Source: Conoideocrella luteorostrata
Lineage: Eukaryota > Ascomycota > Sordariomycetes > Hypocreales > Clavicipitaceae
Length of the DNA: 64,000 nt
Assembly (NCBI GenBank): GCA_032433595.1
Contig: JASWJB010000053.1
Span: forward strand, 1 to 64,000
Reading direction: 5' to 3'
Under the pieces are notes generated by a model. That model saw only the letters and a list, made by a program, of their open reading frames with translations, did not search any database and had not been told where the DNA came from. A program made the position numbers and the translations under genes. Shown in pieces: positions 44,751-58,297 of this stretch; position 1 is the stretch's first letter; each line of letters opens with the position of its first letter.

Positions 44751-47700
44751 ATGTTCTCCATTGCGACGACACCAGCCAAACAATCCGTTAGCGAAACCAT
44801 AACAGTGCTCAGCGGGCGGCTCAACTCTGCAACCCTCCTTGAGGACCGGCGAGCAGCAATACTGGGTCTCCGGAGCTTTGCCAAAGACTTCCCAGCCTCA
44901 GTAGCTTCCGGTGCGTTGAGATGTCTCATTGGAAGCTTAGCCAAGGATGGTGAAGATGTCGACACAGTCAAAGTAATTTTGGAGACGCTGCTGTTGCTTT
45001 TCGGCCCCAACGTAAACAGTCCCGAGGCTTCTGAAGAGGTGGTTCTCTGGCTGGCAGATGAGTTCACGCAACGCCAGGAGAACATAACGCTTTTATTAGA
45101 CTTCGTCGAATCCAACGATTTGTACTCTCGACTCTATTCGCTACAACTGCTCTCAGCTATCCTGTCGGCACGCACTGAACGAACCGAAGAATGCATATTC
45201 ACCGCACCGTTGGGGATCAGCAGACTCGTTGCTGTCCTCGACGACAAAAGAGAGGCAGTAAGAGACGAGTGCGTCGGCCTGTTGATCTCTCTCACACCAA
45301 CGTCGAGGGAACTGCAGAAACTCGTGGCTTTTGAGAGCGCATTCGAAAGGATATTCATCATTGTTGGTGCCGATGGCTCATTGGGAGACGGTGGAAGAAC
45401 GGTTGAAGATTGTTTAATTCTTCTGGCCAATCTTCTTCGTCGAAATGCGTCTAACCAGTCCCTGTTTCGAGAATCAGGGTGCGTCGCAAAACTGGCCGGT
45501 CTACTGGAAGGCCTGCTGGAAACTCAATTCTCTGACACCGATATTGCGGCATGGGCTCATACCCAGCGTGACCGGAATATCTATGCATTCCTTGCCGTTC
45601 TCCGCCTTTTTTTCATTCCCGGCTCAGCGGGTGTATCCTTAAATCAACAAGCGTTTTGGAAGCAGGGCCTTGTCCATAGCATTCTTCAACTAGCCTTCTC
45701 CCGTGCAGATGGCCAAATCGCGATCAAAGCGGAGGTGAGGAAATTCTGTCAAGGCTGTTAACGAGGAGACGGGAACCTAACTCGCTCTGTACAGGCTTTG
45801 GCCACTTGCGGCGATATGATTCGGGATACAAAAAACCTGCAAGAAAGTTTTGCCCAGTTAATGGTTCCGGCTCCATTACTTGTCGACTCGTCAGATGATT
45901 CCAAAAATGATCTTTCTGCGAAGACATATGTTATTGACGGCTTATTGGATTTGACGCTCAATTCAGGGGACCCATCGGATTTTGATCTTCGTTACTCGGC
46001 CTGTGAGTGCCTCAAAGCCTACTTGTCAAATCACTCCGAGGTTAGGCTTCACTTTTTGTCAAGGGCAATTGACGGCTACACAGCAGGCGCTGAAGAATCT
46101 GCCAACATATTAACCGTATTGTTAAGGCCAGACCCGACAAGGTTCGCTCGCGATCCGTATCGTCAGTGGTTCGCCTCCGTTATTGCGTTTCATTTACTGC
46201 AAGACAATCCCACGGCAAAGGCAAAGTTGCTGAACGTCACGGAAGGTGACGCTGCAAAGGATGAGGAGGTTGTAACAAGCATTCAAACGGTCACTGCTCA
46301 TCTTATTACTGGCATCACACGTGGAGATGATGCTAGGGTTCTTGTTGGTTTTTTAATGCTGCTTCTGGGCTGGATGTTTGAAGACCTTGATGCAGTAAAT
46401 GACTTTTTGGCGGAAGGAAGCAATGTGCAAGGTCTAATTCAAGCGGTATCGCAACCCATCTTCTCCGGTGGAGACATAGTTCAGGGTCTTTGTACATTGC
46501 TTCTCGGGGTTGCGTACGAGTTTTCAACGAAAGACTCTCCACTTCCACGAACTAACTTGAACTCAATTCTATTGAAGAGGTTAAATCGAGAGCAATACCT
46601 AGATCGTCTGACACGGCTTCGAAGCCATCCACTTGTACGAGATTTCGAAGTCACGCCACAGAAGTACCGGCCGTCCGCTGGTGACAATCTACCTGACATA
46701 TTTTTCGACACGACGTTTGTGAACTTTTTGAAGGACAACTACAGTCGAATTGGGCGATCAATTGACAGAGCGCCGGAGCTCGAAATTTCAGTTGTTACTA
46801 ATGGTGTTCAAAAAGGAATATCGAGAGAGCTGGTGGACTCTCTTCGCATTCAGGCAGAGGATAAGGATCGTGCTTTGAAAGACGCAAATGCCAAATTGGC
46901 GTCGCTTCAGGACACAATCCAACATCGCGAGGCAGAGCATCAACGTTCCACGGAAGCTATCAACTTGACGCTTTCTAAACTTCAAGCATCATTCAGTGGC
47001 ATGGAACGAAAGCACAACGAACAGCTGCGGTACGTTTCACTCACTAACCATGTATCAGTGCCCCATGCTTACGCCTGCTGTAGAGATTTAGCTCAGCAAC
47101 AGTCAGCAAAAGAACTGGACCAGGAACGCCAGATTGCGTCAGTACGGGCCCAGATTGCTTCGAAAGAAAACCAGCATCAGAATGAGTTAATGCAAGCGCA
47201 AAAGACAACCAAGTCAGAAATTGAGCGAATACAGTTACGAGCGGATGCAGATGCGGCTGATCTAAAGGCATCAATCAACCGTCTCGAGGTTGACCTGATC
47301 AAGGTAGGGCCTGATTGCTTCTATATAACGCAGAATATGTTGTAACGGTGATTGCATAGGCAGGGAAGAACAAGTCTCGGGAACTGCAGGACCTTCATGA
47401 GCAACATGCGAGGTTACTAGGCTCTGAGACCGACAAGAAGATGCAGGCAGAAAACCGAGTCATGGAGCTAGAAGAGCAACTTCGCCAGAGGACGGCTGAG
47501 GTGGACGAAATACAAAAAATAGTCAACAAGGTATGAAGACCAGTAACAACGTAAGGTGTAGCAAACTATTTGCACAAAGAGCTAACTTGCTAGACCGAGA
47601 CGGCGCTCTCAAGTGAAATGGCCGCCAAGAGAACTGTCCAGGCTGAGCTAGACGATCTATTAATGGTGTTTGGCGACTTGGAAGAGAAGGTGGCGAGATA

Positions 47701-47840
47701 CAAGGTGAGTGCGTCCCGTTTAGCAGGAATTACGCCTTCTAACCCGATTTGTATTATAGACGCGCCTCCAAAAGATTGGTGAGATGGTGTCCGATGGCGA
47801 AGATGACGACGGGGATGACGGTGAAGTCGATGGCAATTAG
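44751..47840 (+). CDS. USO1: Vesicle tethering protein Uso1/p115
   Basis: Uso1 tethers ER-derived vesicles to the Golgi. Six exons: 44751-45734, 45795-47029, 47084-47303, 47360-47530, 47594-47704 and 47760-47840, giving 933 residues. The armadillo-like head begins MFSIATTPAKQSVSETI and has TLLEDRRAAILGLRSFAKDFP and YRQWFASVIAFHLLQDNP. The head ends near FVNFLKDNYSRIGRSID. A coiled coil with heptads follows, and the acidic C-terminus LDDLLMVFGDLEEKVARYK with GEMVSDGEDDDGDDGE is the conserved p115 tail. The second intron (47030-47083, 54 nt) is a multiple of three and has no stop, so retention would add 18 residues at the head/coil boundary. The coiled coil is shorter than in many fungi. Confidence 0.93.
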
Positions 47841-49980
<2,140 letters not shown>

Positions 49981-50075
49981 ACAAGTAATTGAAGTCATTT
50001 GAGGGAAGGTACATGAAGCATCTCAGCCATTGGTTTGAAACAGGCATGGAGATGTGTTCCTGATACCTCCTCTCG

Positions 50076-52676
50076 TTACAGATGAGGGACTTTGAGCGCC
50101 TGGAGAAGTAGGTTCACGATGCTCAAAAAGCCTTCTCCGAGGATGAAACCCTAAAAGATGTTAGCAGACTTTCTTAATTATGGGGAAAATAAAGACCTTG
50201 TCATACAGATGCCAATATTATGAGCCGTGTATTCGACCTGTTCAGGATCCTTGTCCAATACCAGCAGATGATTCCGCCTGCTGCTCGAGCCAAAGTGAAT
50301 GATGGGATGTTGTACATTCCTAACCGAAATTCAGTATCATAACATGGCGAGAAGTCAAAACGAAGACCTCACCAACTGCAAATGCAATCCCACCGGGTAT
50401 CCATGGTCGCCACCACTTGTTTACAGCGAGAGTGCGAATAAATGTAATAATAGCAAATATAACGCCAGCTCCCAAAGCGAAATCCTGCGCCATGTACGGT
50501 AGCCCTTGCCCTGTGACCAATCTTGCTGTAAATATCCAGACATACGCGGTAGGAACCTGAAAAAGGTCACCCGGAATGGTGTATACGCTGAGCGTTCATA
50601 TTTTATCAGCCAACGGAATTGACATATATCGAATACCAAGGCTCAAGAACTTACGATGTATAAATTCTATAAATGAAAGCACTGAGAATAGCTCCAGCTG
50701 TAGCACCGATCACTTGTCCCCAGAATTGAGCATTTGGAGCGGCACCTAGAAGATGTCCAGTTTTAAGGTCCTGCATTAGGTCACCGGCTTGCAGTGCCCC
50801 CTATAATGAATAAAAAGGCTAGTCAGACCAAGGTGGTTATGAAATGAACTTCGTTACTTACCGCCTCAGACTACTTCATAAGTTAGCGGACTATTCAGAA
50901 TTTGCAGTGTCAAACTATAACATTGTTTGTTGATTTGTATCGTCCAAAAACAGAAGGTTGGAGTTTCTTACCACTGCGCCAGCAACCAGATTTATAAGAA
51001 CACTTGATTTGTTCGACTGGGGAATTATGATGGCGAAGAAAAGCTGGGCAAGCTTGCTGATACCCGAAACTGGGTTGATGTCCGTCTCCCCCAATGCGCG
51101 TACACCCATTATGCTCAGTATCAATGCCATAAGCACAGCGATGATGGTTGCGTACAAGGGGACCAAACTTCCAAACACGAAATGAGTAGTTCCAATACAC
51201 AGCAGGATCGACAGGACCAACCCAACTATTACCAACGTTGCGCCAATAAGTTGCTGCGGGGGGGCATCGTCTTCCTCTTCCTCTTCTTCCTCTTCCTCCT
51301 CTTCCTCCCCATTGACATGTATGCTCTGATTGCTCGTACTAAGCACGGCAGTTGTTGAATCCCCATCCTCGTTCTGGAGGGCAGAGTACCTATAAGATGA
51401 TTCTCCTACAAATTGCCATCCAGTATTACATAATTTTCTGGACAGCATGACAATAGAGTCAAGTATTGGTGAGAGGGGGATGGAGCGAAAACCGACGTAT
51501 CCGAGACTCACAACTGCATCAACTAACATGATGGCGAGAGATATCCAGACAATCCACCCTTTACTGCCGTGCTCCCAATTATCTACTGGCCCAGGTGCCC
51601 AACCTTTGAATTTTGCCAAGGGGCTGAGCAATGCCCAGCCGACGATGGCCCCTAAAGTCATGTGCAACGTAGTCTCTGTTCCCATGATCACACCTTGGCC
51701 AACGTAGGCAAGACTTGGATTAAGTGTCCACAGCCACGTATTCGCCGCAACTGTTCCAAAAACTGGAATATTTCGTAAGACTGGAATAAAGTACGTCAAG
51801 TTGGTAAAGATACCAGAAGCAAGGAAGCAAACAACCAAAAGTCGCATGTTTGACGCCCAGTCATTTTGCCCAACAGCGCCCCCATTGACATCATCTTCGC
51901 CATCTTGGGTAGGTCCAGTGTCTGCTGTGCAGAAGGTTTGTACAGAGTCCCGTGAAACAAGGCTTGCAAAGCCACCCCGAGCAGCGTTGTCAAGGTCCTC
52001 CGGCTTGGATAATTGTGGCCCTCGGCCATGTAGCACCGAAATGAGGACGGCAGTGCTGAAGCCACTAGGAAACTTGAGTCGTTCTCGAATGATAACTTGC
52101 CGCCGTCTGTTCGTATGATAATATTTATTGCACTCATTAGTAACAGCTCGTTCTCTTATTTTACGTTTATTCTCCCATTACGGGGCGATTGGGTTAAGTA
52201 GATCTCACAGGGGTACCGCAAACACAACGCCGAAATAACACAATCCAAGTGACCATATTATAAGCTGCATGGTGCTTAAATAAATGGGCCCATTTTCGCT
52301 AGGTTTTAAGAGATAGTTCATAGAAGGAATCTGTTAACGAGCAGTGTCAATTTATAAAGTACAAAAATATATGATTATTTTCCGAACTAACCACTCCTAC
52401 AAATCCGCATCCAAGCGGCATGATAGCCATACCGCCAGCAACACTTTGCAGCAGTACATTCTCCACAGGGGAGAATGGGAAGCTTAGGTGAGGCCGCAGG
52501 ATTTTGAATATACCGAATCCCATGAGACTGGCAGGCATTGACATGATAGACACCCAGCCTGTTTGTAGGCCGAAATAGACATTGGCGGCACAGATGACGG
52601 TTCCAACAGCCAACCCTGCCGCCACGCTGCGCAGAGTAAAGCTTTCCCCCTGAACTAACGACGACGGAGGTGCCAT
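50076..52676 (-). CDS. OPT-family oligopeptide/metal-complex transporter
   Basis: This is a multi-pass proton-coupled transporter of the OPT superfamily (PF03169). Eight exons: 52676-52392, 52330-52209, 52106-50972, 50870-50862, 50800-50655, 50587-50373, 50319-50207 and 50150-50076, giving 699 residues with every phase consistent. Key stretches are ANVYFGLQTGWVSIMSMPAS, VENVLLQSVAGGMAIMPLGC, FAVPLRRQVIIRERLKFPSG and GALQAGDLMQDLKTGHLLGA, then YTIPGDLFQVPTAYVW, with the end at LLLQALKVPHL. Exon 4 is only 9 nt and encodes Ser-Glu-Ala, which completes VAGAVSEAGALQAG. A loop carries 12 consecutive glutamates from a CTTCCT-type repeat (51267-51308). The substrate is unknown; fungal members carry peptides, glutathione or siderophore-like ligands. 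The start at 52676 is the first ATG that joins in phase. Confidence 0.92.
51267..51308. repeat. CTTCCT-type repeat encoding polyglutamate in OPT
   Basis: A hexanucleotide-like CTT/CCT tract on the plus strand, read as GAG/GAA codons on the coding strand. It encodes a run of Glu followed by Asp-Asp in a hydrophilic loop, and is probably length-variable. Confidence 0.85.
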
Positions 52677-53070
52677 AGCGGCCGTGATTATCTGGAAAAA
52701 ATAAATGAGACAGAGAGAGATGATTTAAATGAAGCTCACGGCCTGTACCATGTTTGGTTGTGCCTGCCAAATAACTAGGCATCTGAGCGTTTGGGTGTTG
52801 CGCGACGGGAGGGACATCCATGATGTAAGACAGTAAGTAATTGGCCATGACTAAGCAACATCTTGGCGTATCCCTTTGGTAGAGTTTCCGACCTACCCGT
52901 CCATCAGCAGTATTTAAATGAAGCCTAGCTGAAGCATATATTTCATGTTACGAACTACCTATTATATTCACCTGTATTCTGGGAATATGTAAATCCTGTC
53001 GTATTTGTCCGACCTCATCCATCAAGCAAACTTCTACAATTCTCAGCTAACAATATTTCTGCGGAATCTG
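52677..53070. other. Intergenic, OPT to RAV1
   Basis: These 394 bp hold the OPT promoter and the RAV1 3' flank. An intron-like stretch (donor candidates near 52730-52747, acceptor just before 52686) could be a 5' UTR intron of OPT. An upstream in-frame extension from the ATG at 52848 does not join in phase. Confidence 0.4.
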
Positions 53071-56000
53071 CTACAATCCAAAAGAATCGAGCAATGACGA
53101 TGCATCTGGTTCTACAAAAGAAGTAGCGGGCGGTATTCCGGGCGGTACGTTCTTCCCTGTGTCAACAGACTGCTCTAAGCCAAGGCTACGTCTCGTTGCC
53201 GATAAATCATCCACCACCAGTGAACTTCTACGTCGGAGTAACTTCAACGGGTTCACTTCTCCTCCGAACCCGACAGTTATAGGCTGCTGAAACTCCCAAT
53301 TACGTACTATTTTTACACAATGTTAGGCCCATGAAAATAATGAACAGCAAAAACATAGGTCTGGGAAAATCAGACACCACATGAGACTACAGCCGGGAAA
53401 TTACGATGTGGCATCGCAACCCACACTTACCAAGATCTAGTCCTAGAAGATCGCATCCCATCCGGTCATATAACTTGGCGCTATGAAGCACAAACTCCCA
53501 TTCAACCTTTGGTGTGACCTTTGACGCTCCCCGAAGAGTCTGCAAAGTTCGTTGGCGCAACTGCGAGTAGAGTACCACAAGAGCCGGATCATCAGTCAAA
53601 AACATACGTGACTTGATGTCAGGAGAACATGGTGTCTCCAACAGGGCAAAGACGGGCATCTGCTCAAGAACTTTAGTGTTATGACACCCGATGATCTAGG
53701 GTCGGCTCTTCCCAATACAGAACTTACAATTAACGCTCTAACTGCCGTATCTTTGCGGCCAAGCATCCAAAAAGCCCAGGATGCGAGCCAACGGTTTCCC
53801 TCTCGGGCAGCTACTGAAAGCACCTCTTCCTGAATGAGTCTCCGAAGTACCGGGCCTCCGTCACCCTCATATACACGGCTGATTGCAATTGCCAACTGTA
53901 GGTCTTTCAGCTGCCGTATGCAAACTTCTACAGCATCATGAAGATGGTCAGCCAGCAGGAAGAAAGCCGCAGCATAGCCTTTTAAAAAGTCAGTTCATCG
54001 CTTTCTTTTCCATTGTCTACGTTCTAGCAACTCACGGAATCGCCGTTTGCTTAGCAACGCATAGGCATTTTTAAGGGCCGTCCGTCGCCATTTTGGATCA
54101 TCGAAGTTATGGGCGAGTAGCTTTTGGGTCGCAGCCTGCTCCTTGTTCCAACTCGCCATTCGCCAAAGCCCTTGCAGTACCATCTTTTTGCGCAGTGCAA
54201 GATAGAACAAACTGCATTCCACCGGATCTTTCAGTTCACCCTTGGTATATTCGTTCCTTGCTATTACTTCAAAGTGGTCACGCTATGTTAATGTTAGCGT
54301 AAATATTACAATTGTTGTGGACGGCTATGCACGCACCAATGCCGTTAAATCGCACAGCCACATGAAAACTCCATACTCACGAGCCTGTTCCCACAACATC
54401 ACTCCATGGTTTTGCCTGGAAATGAAATCCAATAGAATGTCTTGGCTATTTGAATGGAACGCCCAGTTGATCTCTCGCCACGAAAGCTGCATTTCACTCA
54501 TTCGACCTTTGCGGAGTGCGTGTTGGCGAAAGAACAGCATGAAGCGAGCCCCGTTCTCATCCATAGATCTTCGATGGCTTTCCACAAATGCTGCGCATTC
54601 AACCATATCTGCAAGCTGGATCTGTTCATTTCCTGAGAGTTGCGGAATTCTGACCTTGGTTAGTTTCTCATTTATAGCGGCGGCTGTCTGTTCAGTGAAG
54701 GAGTCCTCCTCATTGCCATTGACACTCAACAAAGATCCTTGAGTTCCTTTCGGCTCCCTCGCCATTGTGGCCTAGGTCAGAGCGATTAGTATCAAGTTCA
54801 CATGATTTCTGTGACACAAAACTTACATTTGTCATATAAAAGTCTGACATCTGGAGGCCCAAATAGTCATCTATAGTATCACCTGGGATGATGTATTTCA
54901 AGGTTTTATACAGTGCCAACAAAATGCTCCGTACCAGAGTCCCCTTCCCAGCCAGGATACACTGACTGAGAAATTGAGGATGGAACACGGCAACTGGGCC
55001 ATTAAATCGTTGTACAGCTTCAAACAGATCACGCGGGCCATCTTTATTAATATGCCCAGCAACTGTTATGCCAGACTCTCCAACGTCCAGTTGCCGATCA
55101 TGAATGAACAGCTGGTTTCCCGCACCAATGACCAAGTGTCCATTGGCTAGCCAAACAGAATCTCCGATGGGATGTGCAGTGAACTCTCGAATATTGATCT
55201 CATGTATAGGCGCCCAAGCTGGCCCTTTGTTCAGGTAGTCAAATCTCATCTGGGAAAGCAAAACGACACGATGCTGAAACCCAACGGCCAATATGGCCTG
55301 TGCGTCAGGAGTCGAAGTCCAGTCAAGGTCTTGGATACTGTAATGTGTTTTGTAATCCTGTTCATACTCGAGACGTGAGCCACCGATATCCCATATTGTA
55401 ATTTGCGACCTTGTAGAATTGACTAGGGCCGCCTTTTTGAGCATACTGCCGCTTGCCAGTGCCGGTTCCAAGAGGCCGGTCTCTGTGGAAGATGTCGACA
55501 GCCACTCCACGCTGCGATTTTTTACATTAACACGTGCCGCCCAGAAGTTCACCCTTCCGTGATGCGTATACGAAATAGCCACATCTCGCGTAAATATGTC
55601 AAGAAATCCTGACACGGCCGGAGCCGGCCCTGCCGGGTCTACGGGAAGGACGTATTTCAGCTTCTCTGTTGTATTTAGCCCGAATTGACAAAATTCAACC
55701 AACCCTGCTGCGTCTTCGTTAGGCCTGTTGTGGAGATATTTTGGGAGCCTTGCTTCCCAAACGACCCCCCGTCCGCTTGATGTTATTGTCGCCACGTATG
55801 CGAACTGGTATTCCGCTGCTTGCGGACGAGGTAGCATGATAAGACATAAAGGAGTTTCTTGTAAATCAAATAGACATTTGGCAAGAAGAGAAGCAGTCTC
55901 AAACCGACAATCCCACAGCACTACTGTTTTGCTGCATAGAAATAGAACAAATCGTCCTTTACGCAGCACACAGATGCGTTGTATGTCTCCTACTTCGTGA

Positions 56001-57529
56001 ATGACGCAATTGCGGGACAGAATTTGACTCTTCTGTTCACCATGAGCAGTCGAGTGCTTCCAGAGAACACATTCTCCGCCGTGGGTTCGCGACACAACGG
56101 CATGACCGCTGAAATTGCGCACAATCTTCTCGATAGGGGCAGTGTGTCCGGTCCAAACAGTCTGTATAGTGAGGCGCCGATCGTTCATAAGCGGGTCCAA
56201 AAAATCAGCTACATTAGCTGCAAATACCCCAACTCTGCCGTCGAATGAGTGCAAAACAACATGGAGCTTGCCGGTTCGTCTATCGCAATAAGCTTGAACT
56301 TCAGTGTGGTCGCCGTTGACACCACTTCGACTGCTCAGAAAGCTACTGAATATGCCGATATGTGGTAGCTTCACTTCTGCGATGTTGAAGGCTCGAAATG
56401 TATCGCAATCGCTGGCTCCGACGTTTTCTAGCGCCCAAGCAACCATATTTCCAAACTCGTCGATTTTGACACAAATTTCGGGGTTCTTGTTGGCAATAGC
56501 AACAAGATGATCTAAGGCGGCATCATCCGTACTTTCGTCATCCGTCATCCGGTCTTTGACCGCTCTCTCGACAGCAGTGGTAAAGTCACGACCATCCACA
56601 ATAAACATTAGCGAGATGCAAGGCGCTATCTTTCTACCTACGGAATATTGATTCAGATCGACTTGGCCCTGGAGTTGCCAGTGCTGGCCTTCAGTTGTCT
56701 CCTTTGGGATCCAGATGCGAATTAAATAGTCTAGACATGATGTATACAGGACATTCTCTGCCGCTTGGTCTGGGTGAAACGGTCTGCGCCACCTCACGGA
56801 CAACACAATGTCGGGGTGTCGAAGATACGCCACATCAAATCGAACTTCGTCAGCAGCGTAAGTCAGTCGCCGCCAAACTTTGGTCATGCAGTCGTGTTGT
56901 CCAATGGATGCAACATATGCCGAATCGTGAGAGATGATGGCTAATTTGGCCGGGTTTGGAAGGTCTTTTTCCCATATGCTTACAGGCACATCGCCGGTTT
57001 TAAACAGCGATAGGGCATTTGAGGCTAGAAGAAGTTCTTCGGAACTTCCCCAGGATAAGGTGCACGGGGCATTGAAGGTCGGACGTGGGATATCGAAGAT
57101 TGACTGTTGAGCCCACTACTTGCATGTTAGTAGGCACTTGGTTAGTTCAAAGGTCGGGCCTCGGGCATCTACAAACACACCTTTACATTGTCAATTTGCA
57201 AAGCCAGTGGCTGGTAAATACGAACTTGTTTGGATGTACATGTTGCAATTTTCCCGGACGCTTCATCGATGGTTATGGCATCGAGGTATTTTTCGGTGTC
57301 GTCATCGTAAACGGTTTGTGTGACTCGATGTGCTTCATCAAGCACAGTAAAGGCGCAGCCGCTTATGTACGCCTAACGTCAAATTAGTCCATTTATAATA
57401 TAGTCACAGGAAGACGGGAGAGGTAAACATGGGCCAAATGTAGCTTGCATTGTAATGACGGCCGTCCCAGAAGCCAGTAGTTACTCCTTGTGGCTTTGGT
57501 GGGGGTTGACCAGGAAGGACGGTAATCAT
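53071..57529 (-). CDS. RAV1: RAVE complex subunit Rav1 (V-ATPase assembly)
   Basis: Rav1 (animal DMXL/rabconnectin) is the WD-repeat scaffold of RAVE, which reassembles V1 onto Vo. Eight exons: 57529-57449, 57372-57181, 57115-54827, 54771-54337, 54282-54036, 53978-53728, 53659-53431 and 53306-53071, giving 1,319 residues. The N-terminus reads MITVLPGQPPPKPQGVTTGF; the first junction gives GFWDGRHYN/AYISGCAF, aligning without gap to the family only if the first intron (57448-57373) is GC-AG. The WD part has DSAYVASIGQHDCMTKVWRR. The Rav1p_C part has WAFHSNSQDILLDFISRQ, KKMVLQGLWRMASWNKEQAA, EGNRWLASWAFWMLGRKD and VEWEFVLHSAKLYDRMGC. It ends with the conserved DASSLLDSFGL. SFI1 follows upstream on the same strand. 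Confidence 0.93.
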
Positions 57530-58297
57530 GCTACCGGTTCTCAAGGGTCGCTGTCATGTCTGGATTTGTGTAGTGTGGCGGGTTGTAATTGTCCGCTTCT
57601 TTCAACCTCCTGTGTCGAGTTTTACTCTACGATCCCGTGTCGCCGGTGAAGCTGCGTGAGGGTAGCTCTAGCTGTATTGACCCTCCATTGCTAGGACTCA
57701 GCCATTACATAATGACGTCTGTATGGGTACCCACCCTGTACCACACGTCAATCGTCCAAACCATACGGAGTACACAATGCAATTGTTGGCTCTCATACCA
57801 CATACACTAGACGCCTACCAATATATGCTTTGTACCTAGAAGCCCGACCAACTACGGTTCAAGATAATATGCCGTAGATCACCGCAAAGCTATTATTACA
57901 TCTGAATTGCTCACAAGGGCACGCCAACGTAGCGAATGGGAGACATCATCGGCCACGAATCCGCAATCCTCGACCTTCCTGACACCATTCGCCTACATGC
58001 CAGAAAGGAAGCCGTGAGCAAAAATACGACACAACGTCGACACCGGACATCAACGGACCGTCAAGACCGGTTATTCAGCCACGCTACTCCCTTTCCTACA
58101 AGGTCTCCCGATATATCTACGTAACGTAGCCTTTGCTAGCCATTATCGGGTAATGAGGTATCATATTTCTCGTACCATCATGCTGGATATGAAATTCAGC
58201 ATTGGAAGCTGTTAATACTTGCAGAAGAATTGCTTTTAGGTCCTCATAGCCTGACCACAAGATGGTATTGTAATGACGTAACAGTAACATTAGTATC
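57530..58297. other. Intergenic, SFI1 to RAV1
   Basis: These 770 bp hold the RAV1 promoter and the SFI1 3' flank. One exact TACGGAGTA lies at 57764-57772, about 240 bp upstream of the RAV1 start. No gene is visible. Confidence 0.5.

Noticed and set aside
52387..52848. Long upstream frame that could extend the OPT N-terminus
   Set aside because: It runs in a different frame through the conserved OPT exon, and no donor joins its ATG to that exon in phase.
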